Assembly: GCA_963969365.1 (NCBI GenBank)
Contig: OZ017760.1
Coordinates: forward strand, 1,674,001 to 1,738,000
Length of the DNA stretch: 64,000 nucleotides
Origin: Asterochloris sp. CNOR1
Taxonomy: Eukaryota; Chlorophyta; Trebouxiophyceae; Trebouxiales; Trebouxiaceae
Direction: 5' to 3'
In this document: positions 47,801 through 58,586 of the stretch, one piece after another
Position numbering within the stretch: position 1 is the first letter of the stretch
Layout: the number at the start of each line of letters is the position of its first letter
The notes under the pieces: generated by a model
The model's input: the letters and a program-made list of their open reading frames with translations, nothing else
Databases searched by the model: none
What the model was told of the DNA's origin: nothing
Program-made: the position numbers and the translations under genes

Positions 47801-50800
47801 TGCGCAGTGCGTATTGCAGGACTGGGGATGCCCAGGTGTGCAACAAGGGAGGACTCAGGCGGTGAAGTGGTGAATAGCGAGCCTCCACAGCCAGGCCTGG
47901 GCGACCTCCTGCCCACCTCGTCTCTATACTGCTCCACCAGCTTGCGCCACATAGAGCAAAGAGTATGCTTCAAGCCAAGACAACAGGATGTCACCCTCAG
48001 TTGACATGCCAGCCAACAAAGCACCCAGTGTGCCGTGAGCACCCTTTGCCAGTGGAGCAGAAAAAGTGGCAGCGACGATCAAGTGCTGCACAACATTGCT
48101 ACTACGCACTCCAAGAGCTCGCAGGTAACACTGCACTGCCCCACAGCTTTGCCAATCTAGAAGCCACTGTGTCGAGGCACACGGCAGCTGCCTGCAGCTG
48201 GCAGTGCCCATTCCACAGTCCTTGGCGCTCGGCAGTGGCCACAACAAGTGCCATCGTGGGTTTGCAGCCAGTGCCATGCAAGCTGTGACAATGCTGTGGC
48301 CCGCCCTGCCAACTCAATCTTGGGCACTCTGGGGAGTCACCTGCACACGGGCGCCAGCCAGCTCGATGACTGCCGTCGCTGTTGTGCACAGCTTCTGCAG
48401 CTGCCTGCCCTTGCTGATGTCCAGATTCCCGCTGTACACAGCCTGCTCCAGAGCAAGCGCTGTCCCCAATGCGGTCCCCAGCACCTGCAGCAGGCATACA
48501 CCAAGGTCAGCCTCCTGTGCAGACCTGAAGCAGGCAATAACATGTGGCCCTTTGCACACAGCCTAGGTGCAGTCAGACAGGTAGCAGCCGCCTAGCCTGA
48601 GACTGGCACTGCAGGGCATTGCAGCAGGCCAGTCGCAGCTGAGGCTGCGCGTTGCGCTTGCACCGCAGCCCGCTCAATGCTGACAGCCTCTTCCCCATCT
48701 AAACAACACACAGCCCGCTCCAGGAAATGCCGAGCGCCAGACCCCAGCTGCTGGAGAGATCCCTGCCGCCACTGCTGGGCCCACCTGGCAGCATCTCTCC
48801 TTGTGCCGGCGATTAGACTTGATGGTTGTGCGCAGCTGGTTCACCGCCCGCTTGCAGTCCTGCACCCACTCCAGGTAGCGCTCCAGCAGCTGGGGGATGG
48901 GCACGTTCTCCAGAGATGCTGCAAGCAGGCAGGTCAGACCCTGTTGGTAGGGATCACGTTGGGACTACTTCAGGGACAGAGCCAGCAGCTGAGTTGGTAA
49001 GCAGCTATCTGGAGGGACTGCAGGGCAGAAGCGCAGACTGCCCAGCCGTGCAGCCACCAAACTGAATCTGCAAGCAGCAGCAGCGACGGTCCGGCATGGC
49101 AGCACACGTGCAGCAGCAACAGAAGGCCGCCCGTCACTCTATTGCACCTTTCACGACTTGCAGCTCTGTTGCAGCTCTCACGCAGGCTTGCAGCTGTCTT
49201 CCTGAGCCCTTTTAGATAATGAGCATGCAGGTGAGTCCCCGTGAAAAGATGATCTCCAAGGGACAGATCATCCACATCATGGCCTCATAGTTGCAACAGG
49301 ATGTGGCTCTGCACACTCAACACTGGCCAACTGCTGCATGCTGCTCCAGCGCTGCATCCACCTGCAAACGGAAGGATCTGACACAGGTGGGTAATAATGT
49401 TTGCTGCGCTGACTGTGCCTGACGTGAGACGTGGGTCCCGCCACATGTGCCCGCCTCTACACTTAAGATTCAGCAATGGCCAAGAAAGGCCAACCTGTCC
49501 ATTGGCCCCATGATCTGGGCCCACGCTGACATCAGGGCCATTCTGATTGCCATCCAGATACAATTGATGGCAGCACCTGAAACGCAGATCCTGAGCGCCG
49601 AGAGAACACCTCCTCCAGCCTCCAGCTCCCAATACCAATTGGGTCCTGCTGGTCAGCAGGGTGGCAACGGTAGCAGCAGCAGACCAGGCATGGAGCAGCA
49701 ACCTTAGTGCTGATGGACAGCACTGCCTGCAAACCAGGCCACCAGCTCTTGCAGCTGCCCAGATGAGGGAGCAGCACCAGGTGGCCGCCCCTAGACCTCA
49801 GCCTGTTGTGTCAGCACTGCAGCCTGCCATGCCGCCCCAGCCCTTCTGCTAGCAGGCGTCTTCCCCTCCCAATCCCAGCAAGTGCGAAGTTGACCCCCCC
49901 CCCCAGCCTCACATTGCCGCTCCGCTGCTGCCCTGTTCGTGGGTCCTGCTTGAGCAAAGAAGTCCCGGTGCCCACGGTCCGCTGCCTGCATCTGATCCCG
50001 CAGGGCTGGCTGGGCAGGGCTGCCCAAGATGTCCTGCAGGACATGGTCTGCTCAGTGTCTCAGCATGACAATCCAGCATGGTAGTGCCCACGCACAGGCG
50101 TGACAGCCAGGCAGCCAGTGTGCCTGCGGCAGATCTGATGCATGGGTGGCGACCCAGCAGAGGCAGCAACCCAGTTTTCAGGCGGGGCAGCTCACCACTT
50201 CGAGGATGGAGGTGTCAAAGGCTGGAGGTTTCTGTGGCCTCCGTTGAAAACACCAGCAGGCCATTGAGCGTCATTTAGTGGCGCCACTAGCTCGTGGAAG
50301 TGGTTGCCTGAAGGCCTGTGCAGGCAGAGAAACAGCCTTGAGCATGCAGCCATAGTGCCTTTGATCCCCCAACCATGGCCCACACTCAGCCCCCAAAGCC
50401 CAGCTTTAATGAAGTGAGGTGTGGCACCCACCTGTTCGGACTTGCTGGTCCGCCACCAAGGTCGCTGTCTTACCAGTGTGAGGCTGGGCCGGCAAGGGGC
50501 CAGGCGTATGCCCAGAGAAGCAGAGATCACGCTGCCAAGATGAGAGGCAGCTGTGGAGGAACCTGTCAGGGCCCTGCGGCCAGCTGCAGAGGACGGCCAG
50601 GGCCTGTATTCAGGGGCTGCCTGAAGAGGTCAGAAGGAAAGCTTCCATTTGCGTTGTAATTGCCAAATTTTGCGCCTGGGCTCCATGCACAGTTGGCAGG
50701 TGCATAGTACTCTGGCCTGCGATGACCCCTGACCTGAACTGCAAGACTTTGACGCAGGTCCTGTCATGATCTCTTTCACCAGCTGTGCCGTAAGGAGTCT

Positions 50801-53800
50801 GTGGGCTGCGGAGCGATCATGGGGGCCACGCGTGTTGCCTTGCTGTGCAACATGCATCACACGCAGCACTGGTTTCCCCCTGTCCCCTATATGGCTGGAA
50901 GGGCGGGTTTGGAGCCTGAGGGGACACAAAGCTGATTTTGGATGGACAGGCAGGCTTACATCGGGTTGCGCAGCAGGACATTCATGAACCGCATCCCATG
51001 GTGTCGGACTGCTAAAGATGAGCAGCACTCTTTGGCTTGGATGCCCCTGACCAGGATGCTCTATAAAGAGCAGCCCTGTGGTGTGGGGATGCGCTGGCTG
51101 CCTGGCTTCATTCCACTCGGATCAATGGCAGCTGTCTGAACTTGAATGCCACAGAGAAGAACGCTCAATGAAGAGCAGCCTGTGGTGCGGGGTTTCCCCT
51201 GAGTACCATTTGATGAGGAGCAGCCTGTGGTGTGCAGCTGCGCTAGCTGCCTGGCCACTCGGATCAACGGCAGCTGTCTTTGCTTAGATGCCCCTGAGCA
51301 GGCCAAAGCCTGCGGTGTGGAGCTTGAGGGCTGCCCAGCTGGGCCCCTCGCGCAGGGGTGCTGCTGCAGAGTTTGCCTGCAGCCCCCCCTGCGCCGCACG
51401 GCTCAGCGCCGTCGCCTAGCCGCCAGCACTGCGATGCAGGCAGCCCCTGCGACGGCTGCACACTCTGCTGGGTGCTGCCTGACGAATTGGCCTGCTGCAA
51501 AGAGGCAGCGCCTAAGCCCACCAAAGCCCCACCTGCAGGCAGAGGTGCAGCCGTGTCAGCCTAAAGCTCTGCTGCAGCACATGCATAGTGAGCCTATTAG
51601 CTGATGTCCCTACATGCAAGGGTCTTGCTCAACTTGCTGCCTGCCACACTTGCTGCCTGCTCCACTATCTAGCCTTGCCCTTCTGCATGCTGCGCCCTGT
51701 GTCAAAAGCGCCTGTTGGCATTGCCTAAGCCCAGGGACACAGTGCTCAGGCAATATGCAGCATGCTGCAGGTATCGATCTGCACGTTTGATCATCATTTA
51801 AGCTTACGGCGTCTGCATCCACTTGCATCCAACACACTAAGCAGCTGCACCGCATTACTTGCCTTACCAGGCTACTCACTTGACTTGCCAATTGACACGT
51901 GCACCAGGCGTCAAAGGCATCAACGAAGCTTTCCAGGCAGGCACCTCACTGTGTTGTAGTTCTGACATGTTGCTGGGAATGGCAGCCACGCTGCCTGTGC
52001 CCGACCTTGACCCCACTGTGCTCCACACAATGACCTCACCTGACCCTGGCTGCTCATGCCCTCCCTTGATCGGAGCATGCGCTGACCTATTCAAGGAAGC
52101 AGCAGAAGTCCACAGCTAGGCTTTGTGTACCTCCTGCTTCTCGATGTGGACCAGCTACACTGCTGGCTGTGCACCAGGCACTACCCTTGAGTAAGTCAGC
52201 GTGAGTGACGTGCCAATCTGCTCTGGCTCTGTGTCTGCACCCCTGGGATGGCTGGGCAACAAGCAACTACCCAGCCCCGTCCCAGCTGCTGCAATGCCCC
52301 CCTGCTCACCTGCTGGGCTGCCTGCGTCACTCCTTCCTGTGTGTCATCTTGGCAATTGCACAGGTCATTGAACCAGACTCACCAGTCACCCCAAGCCTTG
52401 CTCACCTGCTGATCTGAGAGCCCTCAGCCTTCCTCCGCTGTGTCAGAGCGGTACCTTGCACCAGGCATCTGGTGCACACTAGGAGAAAACTGTTCTGTAT
52501 TTTTGCACCCTCGCTCTGGCTTTTTGCCCACCTGCCCAGCTCGGGGTCTTCCTCGTGTGTCTGGGCTGCCTTGCCCCTGCTTCGGGCCTCTAGCTGTGGC
52601 TTTGTTTTGTGCCCGGCATGCCCACTCCATCTGCTCGTCTTCAACCCCTCAGCGGGGGTGCCAGCATCTGTCATCCCTTTCATGGGTGCCTTGGCTGTCG
52701 AGCTGCAGCTGGAGGCCTGCTCTATCGCCTGCTGCCTGGCAGCCTCCTCTGCCCGCCAGCGCTGGAGCTTGGCAGGGGCCTTCTGGGCGCCCTCGCTCAG
52801 GGGGCCCTGCCCCTCCAAGCCCTCGGTTGCCTGCTGTGCCTGGGCTGCAGCAGGCTGCCGCCCGTGTGCTGCACGACCTGCTGGCAGCTCTGCCATGGCT
52901 GCATCTGGCTGCTGCCTGTCCCCGGCAGGGGTAGGAGTAGCAGCGGCGCTGCCCTCGCGCTGAGCAGCCTCCTCTTCCCGGCAGCGCTGGCCCTCGGCAG
53001 TGGCCGGGTGGGCGCCGTCACTGAGCGGGGTCTGCTTCTCCAGGCCCTTGCCCTCCTTGGCTGCCTGCTGTGCCTTGGCTGCAGCTGGCTGCTGCCTGTC
53101 CCCAGCAGGGGTGGCCACAGCAGCGGCGTCAGCCTTGCGGTGAGCCGCCTTCCCTGGCTGGCCGGAATGGTGCTCGGGGGTGGCCATGTGGGCGCTCCCA
53201 CTCAGTGGGCCCTGCCCCCCTAGGCCCTTGGCCCGCGGCCTGCCCTCCTCGGCTGCCTGCTGTGCCTCAGCTACATTGAGCTGCTGCCCCTGCGCGGCAC
53301 CAGCGGCATCAGCAGCCAGCTCTGCCATGGCTGCAGCAGGCTGCGTCCCATCCACAGCAGGGCTGGGAGTAGCAGCAGCAGACCCAGGCTTGCACTGAGG
53401 CTGAGCTGCAGCAGGCAGCTGCCCTGCCTGGCCAGGCCTGGCGCCAGCTTCTGCAGGGGCCTGAGCCTGTGGCACCGCCTGCCTCTCTGTCTCAGCAGCA
53501 GCTGTGCTGACAGCTGCGACAGGCTGTGCCTGTGTTGGTGCCTGCCACCCATCCCCATCAGCTGTAACATCCACCTGAGCCTGCCCAGCTGTATCCTCAT
53601 GCCCCTCCTGGGCCGCCTCAGCAGCAGCAGTGGCCCCCGCTGCTGCAGAGTGCGATTCCTTGTGAGCACGTGCGGCAGCGGCAGCAGCCTCTGCCTCCTG
53701 GGCAGCCTTCAGGGCAGCAGCAGCCTTCTGCTTGCCCTCCTCGTTTCCCTGCAGCTTAGCCATGCGGGCCTCGGCCTGCTTGGCTGCTTTGGCCGCCTTC

Positions 53801-54822
53801 TTCTCCTTGGCCTTCCTCCTGCTGTCCTCAGGGTTGGGCCTCGCCTCTGCAGCCGCAGGCATTGCCTGCTGCCTGGGAGCCGCGGCTCTTGGCTGCTTGC
53901 ACGGCTCAGGGTTTGCCGAGGTGCAGCCTGCCACATCGCCCTGGGTGACAGGCTGCTGGGGAACCTCCCTGGCTGCCTGGACAGCAGGGTCTTGTGGGGG
54001 AACATCCCTGGCTGCCTGGACAGCAGGGTCTGCACCATGGCCGTTGCTGGACCTCCGGTCCTCAGCTGAGCTCTTTTGCTGCTCTGCCTTCTGCTGCTCG
54101 AGCAGCACCGAGCGGCGCTGCTTCTCATCAGCCAGCTTTAGCAGATCAGCTCGCTCGGCCTGGGCTGGCCTGCTGCGGCTGGCAGGTGCAGACTGGCGCT
54201 GGCCAGCTGTCTTGCCGTCTGTGGGCCTTGTCTTGGGGCCAGTGTGGCCCTTGCCCTGAGGCTTGGCACCATGGGGAGATTCCCCCCTGCCGCGGCCTGA
54301 TGCAGCAGCTGCTGCAGCAGAGTCGGCAGCAGGGCCACTGCATGCTCCCCCTGTGGGCCTGCTGTTCCCAGCATTGCGGCAGCTGCTGCCAGGGATAGGG
54401 CCCTGGGCCACAGTTGGGCGCCCATTGCAAGATTTGAACTTTGACGCACGGGCAGCCCGCCTGCCGCCGCGCTGAGAACGGCTTGAGGGCTCCTGCTCTT
54501 GAGAAGGCGGCGTGGGGCCGCTGCTCTCGGACTCAGGTGGGCCACAGTAGAATCCGGGACCACAACTGCTGAAGGCAGGTGTGGGCGCAGCGTCCGCGGG
54601 CAGACTACCAAGCTGCAGCCCGCTGAAGGAGCCTGCAGATGGAGGTACTTGGCCAGCTGCACCGCTCGGGGCGTGCAGGTTTGCAGCTGGGCTGGTGGCC
54701 TGCACCGAGGCAGCGTGCTGGGACGTCCTGCTGGCATTGCTGGAGCTCGATTTGGAGCGATGCAGGCTGAAGGGAGTGCCAGCAGTCCCCTCCCGGACTG
54801 CGGGCGTGCAAGGCTCAGACGC
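26806..54822 (-). CDS. Giant multidomain protein kinase: Ala/Pro-rich N-part, WD40-like propeller, Raf-like kinase, (S/N)PFA tail
   Basis: Minus-strand exons, in order: 54822-52406, 52086-51880, 51778-51614 and probably 51566-51533; unresolved to 50315; then 50315-50196, 50033-49913, 49645-49577, 49361-49322, 48918-48785, 48484-48341, 47967-47917, 47723-47563, 47329-47137, 46856-46624, 46175-45970, 45781-45564, 45131-45005, 44740-44636, 44240-44000, 43725-43566, 43299-43160, 42483-42293, 41800-41621, 41389-41258, 40706-40485, 40270-40155, 39732-39553, 39172-39041, 38790-38635, 37974-37777, 37238-37056, 36693-36583, 36168-35943, 34568-34345, 34074-33513, 33275-33120, 32663-32611, 32059-31631, 31162-30361, 29533-29379, 28901-28798, 28360-28111, 27537-26806. 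From 50315 on, phases match at every junction, giving about 2650 codons. The kinase has AVK lysine, HRDLKSPN and APE, so it should phosphorylate Ser/Thr (TKL group). The propeller suggests scaffolding. The 5' end and the 50.3-51.5 kb join are uncertain. A start at 39711 (MSEDDD) would split the gene, but the frame is open across it. Confidence 0.78.
26840..27235 (-). repeat. 33-residue (S/N)PFA repeat array in the last exon of the kinase gene
   Basis: Five copies of a unit with the core LDPxxAASPFAxI start near 26850, 26922, 26988, 27086 and 27185 on the plus strand. The last two are 99 bases apart (33 residues), the earlier ones 66-98 bases. More copies without the long spacer lie in exon 31162-30361 (SPFAQVQ three times, SRFAAVQ, SGFAQAQ, SPFAEIQ, SPFAGQG). 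Single copies occur in exons 33275-33120 (NPFALATG) and 32059-31631 (QPFAPPLG, SPFEAASQ). Confidence 0.85.
28300..28480 (-). repeat. Duplicated exon 5' edge in the kinase gene (exon 28360-28111)
   Basis: On the minus strand the start of exon 28360-28111, with its CTGCAG acceptor and TATGCCAGGCTGGACACCAT, has an upstream copy at about 28480-28428 (CATGCCAGGCAGGACACCGT, also preceded by CTGCAG). The spacing is about 114 bases. The copy keeps the acceptor but decays after about 50 bases. Confidence 0.75.
31333..31700 (-). repeat. Triplicated exon 3' edge in the kinase gene (exon 32059-31631)
   Basis: The end of exon 32059-31631, coding GQGGGEYMSPFEAASQ then GTGGGC, is followed in the intron by two decayed copies: GQGGKEYVSSFQPASQ then GTGGCT (about 31555-31483), and GQSFKEYVSCCCEAADL (about 31412-31333). 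Spacing is about 150 bases. The second copy keeps a usable-looking donor; the third has lost it. Confidence 0.85.
35943..39172 (-). other. Raf-like (TKL) kinase domain segment of the giant gene
   Basis: Six exons encode a full catalytic domain. The glycine loop is GDGSIGQVYLG and the β3 lysine lies in VAVK. The αC Glu is in FEREIAIMSS, then HPNVVLFMG, the catalytic loop HRDLKSPNLL, the metal motif GDFNLSRV, NNPRWLAPEV, SDIYSFGMIMWE and GERPTCENVI. The order and the HPNVVLFMG and HRDLKSPN signatures match plant Raf-like MAPKKKs. Two departures are visible: DFG is DFN, and about 40 residues (exon 38790-38635, with NEGDVLTDSQLDQ) are inserted between β3 and αC. The HRD aspartate and the DFN aspartate are both kept, so activity is plausible. 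Confidence 0.9.
42431..42690 (-). repeat. Duplicated exon 5' edge in the kinase gene (exon 42483-42293)
   Basis: The first ~60 bases of exon 42483-42293, coding ELPQERQTGPRFHMLQL, have two upstream copies on the minus strand. One, near 42690-42587, keeps the CTGTGCAGGGCAA acceptor region and reads ELPQERQTGPCFHMLQL. The other, 42586-42528, is 59 bases long and lacks the acceptor. The copies are nearly identical to the exon, so this duplication is recent. Confidence 0.9.
43160..46856 (-). other. WD40-like β-propeller segment of the giant gene
   Basis: Successive exons carry WD-repeat-like blades. Examples are FIWMGYKGGSVRVWSA, TCVWAGSDKGSVKQLLL, GMIITSGGIGQYVTIRAWSA, ESGQLQLWDLSLGEL, LVCTGHLDGSIVMYVL and LVSLGTFGGIMLWPV. 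Blade spacing is irregular, and one inter-blade insert (45781-45564) is about 70 residues long. Six or seven blades can be counted, enough for a propeller. The domain lies about 350-400 codons before the kinase and is joined to it by a Ser-rich linker. The fold call rests on pattern alone. Confidence 0.7.
51035..51330. repeat. Diverged tandem repeat in an unresolved part of the giant gene
   Basis: Blocks with GAGCAGCC(C)TGTGGTGTG, then GCGCT(G/A)GCTGCCTGG, CACTCGGATCAA(T/C)GGCAG and GATGCCCCTGA recur from 51035 to 51330. There are two full copies, about 150 bases apart, and at least one partial copy between them. No exon is assigned inside. It probably sits in an intron of the large minus-strand gene. 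Confidence 0.65.
52790..53290 (-). repeat. 60-residue Ala/Gln-rich protein repeats in the 2.4 kb exon
   Basis: Within exon 54822-52406 three related units each read roughly QAQQA.EGKGLE.Q.PLS.GAH, then an Arg/Glu-rich stretch, then TPAGDRQQPAAAKAQ. Two units are 180 bases (60 residues) apart, starting near 53221 and 53041 on the plus strand. The third begins near 52815. The rest of the exon is Ala/Pro/Ser-rich with a Lys/Ala helix (RRKAKEKKAAKAAKQAEARM). Confidence 0.75.
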
Positions 54823-55450
54823 CTGCAGGCAGCCACACTTACTGTTGTTGTGCAGATCACGAGAGGCAGTCGTCCTGTTCAGGGCCAGTGGCAGGACTGT
54901 GCATGGAGACACCAGGTTTCATGTGGCCCACAGACGGCCAGTGACACCAGCCTTCAGCCCGGCCAACTCAGATGGTGGCGCAACAAGAATAGACCTTGGG
55001 ACTCTGTGCCAAGCTGGGGACAGGGAGTTGTGCGCGAGCATGAGACAAGAAAGATGACAAGAGGAAAGGCCGCTCACAGGACATACTGTGCAGCAGGCCA
55101 CTGCCTGCCAGCACCTTCACCCTGCAGGATTGCTGCGCTGCAATTGGAATGGGACACCTGTCTGAAAGTGTGCACCTGTGGAACATGACTGGCTGCGGAT
55201 TCCCTCCTGCCGGGGTGCATGCTGCATTCGCTGACGGCAGCTGGGATGGCAGCATGCTGCGGAGCATTCTGCTGGCCTGGCCTGCAGCAAGGAAGTGATG
55301 GATGAGAGGCAATGATGTTGCTCTGCAGTCCCGAAGATAAGCGAGAAGGGTCACCCTGGCCAGACTAACAAGCAGCACCCCACCTCTCCCACCACTGACC
55401 CCACTTTGAAGCTGTGGAAGCCAGCTGAACCTTGGTGACATGCAAGTGCC
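54823..55450. other. Unresolved interval upstream of the Ala/Pro-rich exon
   Basis: The exon ending at 54822 starts in phase 0 after a CTGCAG acceptor and has no ATG of its own upstream in frame, so at least one further 5' exon must exist here or beyond. Open minus-strand frames occur around 55.0-55.4 kb, but I could not tie any to a start codon or matching donor. The true 5' end of the kinase gene is not known. Confidence 0.4.
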
Positions 55451-58400
55451 TCAAGTGTCACCCAGTGCAGGCCAGTATAGCAGTATAGCAAAGCTTTGCT
55501 TCCGCCAGCGTCTAAGTCTGGATGAAGAGCAAGGCCCTCTGTGCCACCCAGTACAGATCACGGCACAGTCTGCGCTGGGCTGAGTAGCGATGCCTGCCAT
55601 GCATTCCAACTTGTTGGCAAAGAAATACAGAGCAGTGCAGCATGAAAGGTCATCGATGCCCCCCAGCTTGTGCAGCAGAGAGCAGCATCTGCAGGAGGGC
55701 AGCAACGCAGGTGACCTCCCTTGCATGGCAGCTTGCAGCACAGAGGGAGATGCAGAGCACTGCAGCATCAGTGCCTGCCTCTCCCACAGCTGTTGCATCA
55801 GAGAGTTGCATCTGCAATGACTGCTGCCAGGTCTGATGCAGAGCAGGGTGGCGACACAACCCAGCCTTTTTCACGCTGCAATTAGCAGGAGTGCACCCGG
55901 CACCACAGGCGCCGATCAAAACCATTTACAGCAGCATGTGGCTGGGGGGCATAATGAAGGCACACCCGTCCCCAAGCAGGTGCAGCAGAACATTGTCCCC
56001 CCAATCTGCAATTGAGGCTCCACATGCAGCCTGCTGACTCACTTTTTGGCTGGCATGTACATGACCGACGTCACGTTGCGTTGGAAACCAGGGTGACGTA
56101 GGGCGTCGAGGGAATAGCAGGTGATGTCCTTATCATTCAGCACCTCCAGGTGGGTCTTGTGGATCAGCACCGCGATGTAATGCCCTGCAGCACAGTGGTC
56201 TCTGACTGCCGTTTGAAACTGGGCCACTGCTGTGCATTGCACATCCTGAGCTGCTGCCCCAGAAGCCCCAGCTGGGACCCCCTGCAGCTCATGGTGTTAC
56301 AATGATGGGGCCAACGCAGCGTCGACATGTGTCCCCTGAATCAGAAAAGGGTCCTATTGGCCTGCAGATGCGCAACACAGCTGTCATGTGGTGGTGTGGC
56401 AAGAGGGGCAACACAGCATCTGCACATATACCTCACAAATGGCACACCGCCTCCACATTTGGCTCCCTGCTGCAGGAGAGCTGCAGAACATGCACGATAC
56501 AGCTGTGGTGCAGCAGCAGGCGCCCAGCAATGGGAGGGGGCCATGTCCCAGGGATTAGGTGACATGGCAGCCTGCAGCACAGACACAGCTTGCCTGCAGC
56601 ACAGCAGCATGTGACCCACTCTACCTTATATCGCACCGTTGGCTGCCAAAGGCGAGCAGACACATTCAGCACCGTTCAGTGTCCCTCATAGAGTGCGAGT
56701 CCCCAGCAACCCAGCACATCTGTGTGGTGCAGCAGTGCCTTTCACAAGCCCCAACTGCAAGGGGTTACTGGCGCTCCAATCATTTGCTCATGGCAATGCA
56801 CGCGACGACAGTGAGGCTCATCACTTGGGGTTGTGGCCCAAACGCTGATGAATGCAGCATGAGGCACTCACTGCAGGGGGATGCAATCGGAGATGGCAAC
56901 AGAGACTTGAGAAGGAGTGAGATCACCACTGTGGAACGTATCCCTACGCTGAAGTGCTCCCCAAGGGTCATGCTGACAGGAGGTGCAGCTAATGACAGCA
57001 CAGATCTGGGAATCAAGGGCCTCACCGCTTGTTGTAGATTGAGCAAGGCTGATGATGGCAGCCCGGGCCTCCCACTCCAAGGGCATGTCAGGGGTGCGCT
57101 GGTCTGCCGGCAGGCACTCATCCAGGGACAGCAACCTCTCAAACGGCACAGCCCTGTCATCGCGTACCAATTTTTGGACCATGAAATTGTCCTGCACCAC
57201 AAGTAGCGCGATGAGGGAGCACAGACTGCACAACAGCTGCTGCATTGGCACAGTCCGTCAGCTATACTTGATGTATTCTCTACTACCCTCATCCTGCACA
57301 CTCAGAAGCTGTTGTGAGGTGCTGGTGTGTGGGACCTGTTCTCTTCTTGTGCCTGGCATCTTGCCTAGTAGACTTCTCCTGTACCAGCAGCACCATCTAA
57401 ATGTCCTCTCCCATGGTATGAGCAGCTGCTGCATGAGGCGAAGCCTCTGACTGCGCTCAATGACATTCATGTGAACGCAGTTGTTCCGCAGCACCACAAG
57501 CACCTGGGCCGCAGATATCAGATGTGCATCTGCATGGACAGCCTTGTCCCCGTGAGCAGATGCTTGATGGCTCGCCCTGCAGTAACGATAACCTGCGGGT
57601 GCTGTGCCAGGGTCAGCTATCAGAAGAAGCTGAGCTGCTCTGCACCAGACCCAGGCTGCTTTGCATGGGTCTGCAGCCACAGAGATGGAAAACCTGTGCC
57701 AGGCAGACAGGTTGCTTACCAGACAGGCTTAGGCATCCTCGTTAATGATGAGGCCCACTAAGTCGGCAGTGCTGTACAGCTTTATATGAAGGTGTGCCTC
57801 CCAAGCCATCAGGTGCAGCAGCTCTGCTCAAATGCAGGCAGTGCCTCATTTTGGTCCTCACAGAAGCTGCTGAGCTGTCATGGACCTTCCCGTCCACCCC
57901 CTCAGTCCAGCCACCACCAACAACAGTGTGCTTGTCAATGTAGCATGCAACGAGCCGCGACAACCCACAGCATGAGGCACGCCAGCTGGCAGCACATTGG
58001 AGAAAACCAGCGGCTGCACGCTGACACACTGCCTGCAGTAGCGTGCTGCAGACCCTGAAACATGCCCCAATATGTGCAGTGTTCAGCCTGCAGGTCTCTG
58101 CTGCAATGCTGATGCTGGGCTGTGTTGCCCCCTTGCTGCTTGTTTCGGTTGTCCACTGGACATGCAGGCACACAACCGTTGACCATACCACTTCAAATAG
58201 TGAGCGGCAGACACCAATGGCAGCACCTCGTGGTGAAGAAGAGACTTGACCGCGCCATCTGGCAGACTGGTACTCACCGCCCGTGGCACGTCCACTGGCA
58301 GCACCTCAGGGAAGCTCAGAGGCTGAGTGATGTCCCAGAGACCTGCTTCACATGGGCGGAGCCTTTGGTCATGCCGACAGCACGGACAGAAGTTGATGTC

Positions 58401-58586
58401 ATCCTTGGTCGCAAATTGGCAGTGAGGGCACACCAGGCGGCTACATCTGCAGGGCTTGCCGGTCTTGCTGTCCTCTGTGACTTTATCTGCAAAGCAGTCC
58501 TGCAGGGACAGACAGAGCGCCTGACAACAGGAGTCAGGGCTGTAGTACAGCTCGAGGCACAGCCAGTCAACTGTCCCTGTCGGCAG
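55451..58586 (-). CDS. Unresolved minus-strand coding segments with a Cys-rich (zinc-ribbon-like) exon
   Basis: Several minus-strand segments have coding character and consensus splice sites, but I could not assemble one frame. Segment 58586-58278 has paired cysteines (CRCSRLVCPHC and INFCPCCRHD), which suggests zinc binding. Others end near 57729 (STADLVGLIINEDA, then TAA), or lie at about 57.5 kb (ISAAQVLVVLRNNCVHMNV) and 57.19-57.03 kb (RAVPFERLLSLDECLPADQ). The last of these has a phase that fits the next exon near 56.2-56.04 kb, containing SGHYIAVLIHKT and LNDKDITCYSLD. The SGHYIAV signature resembles the His box of ubiquitin-specific proteases, but the catalytic Cys box is not visible. 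An open frame at 55798-55451 ends the series. It may be one gene or two, or even the 5' part of the giant gene. Confidence 0.3.

Noticed and set aside
56868-57251. Calling a ubiquitin-specific protease outright
   Set aside because: Only a His-box-like SGHYIAV segment is visible; no Cys box, and the spacing does not fit a standard USP fold.
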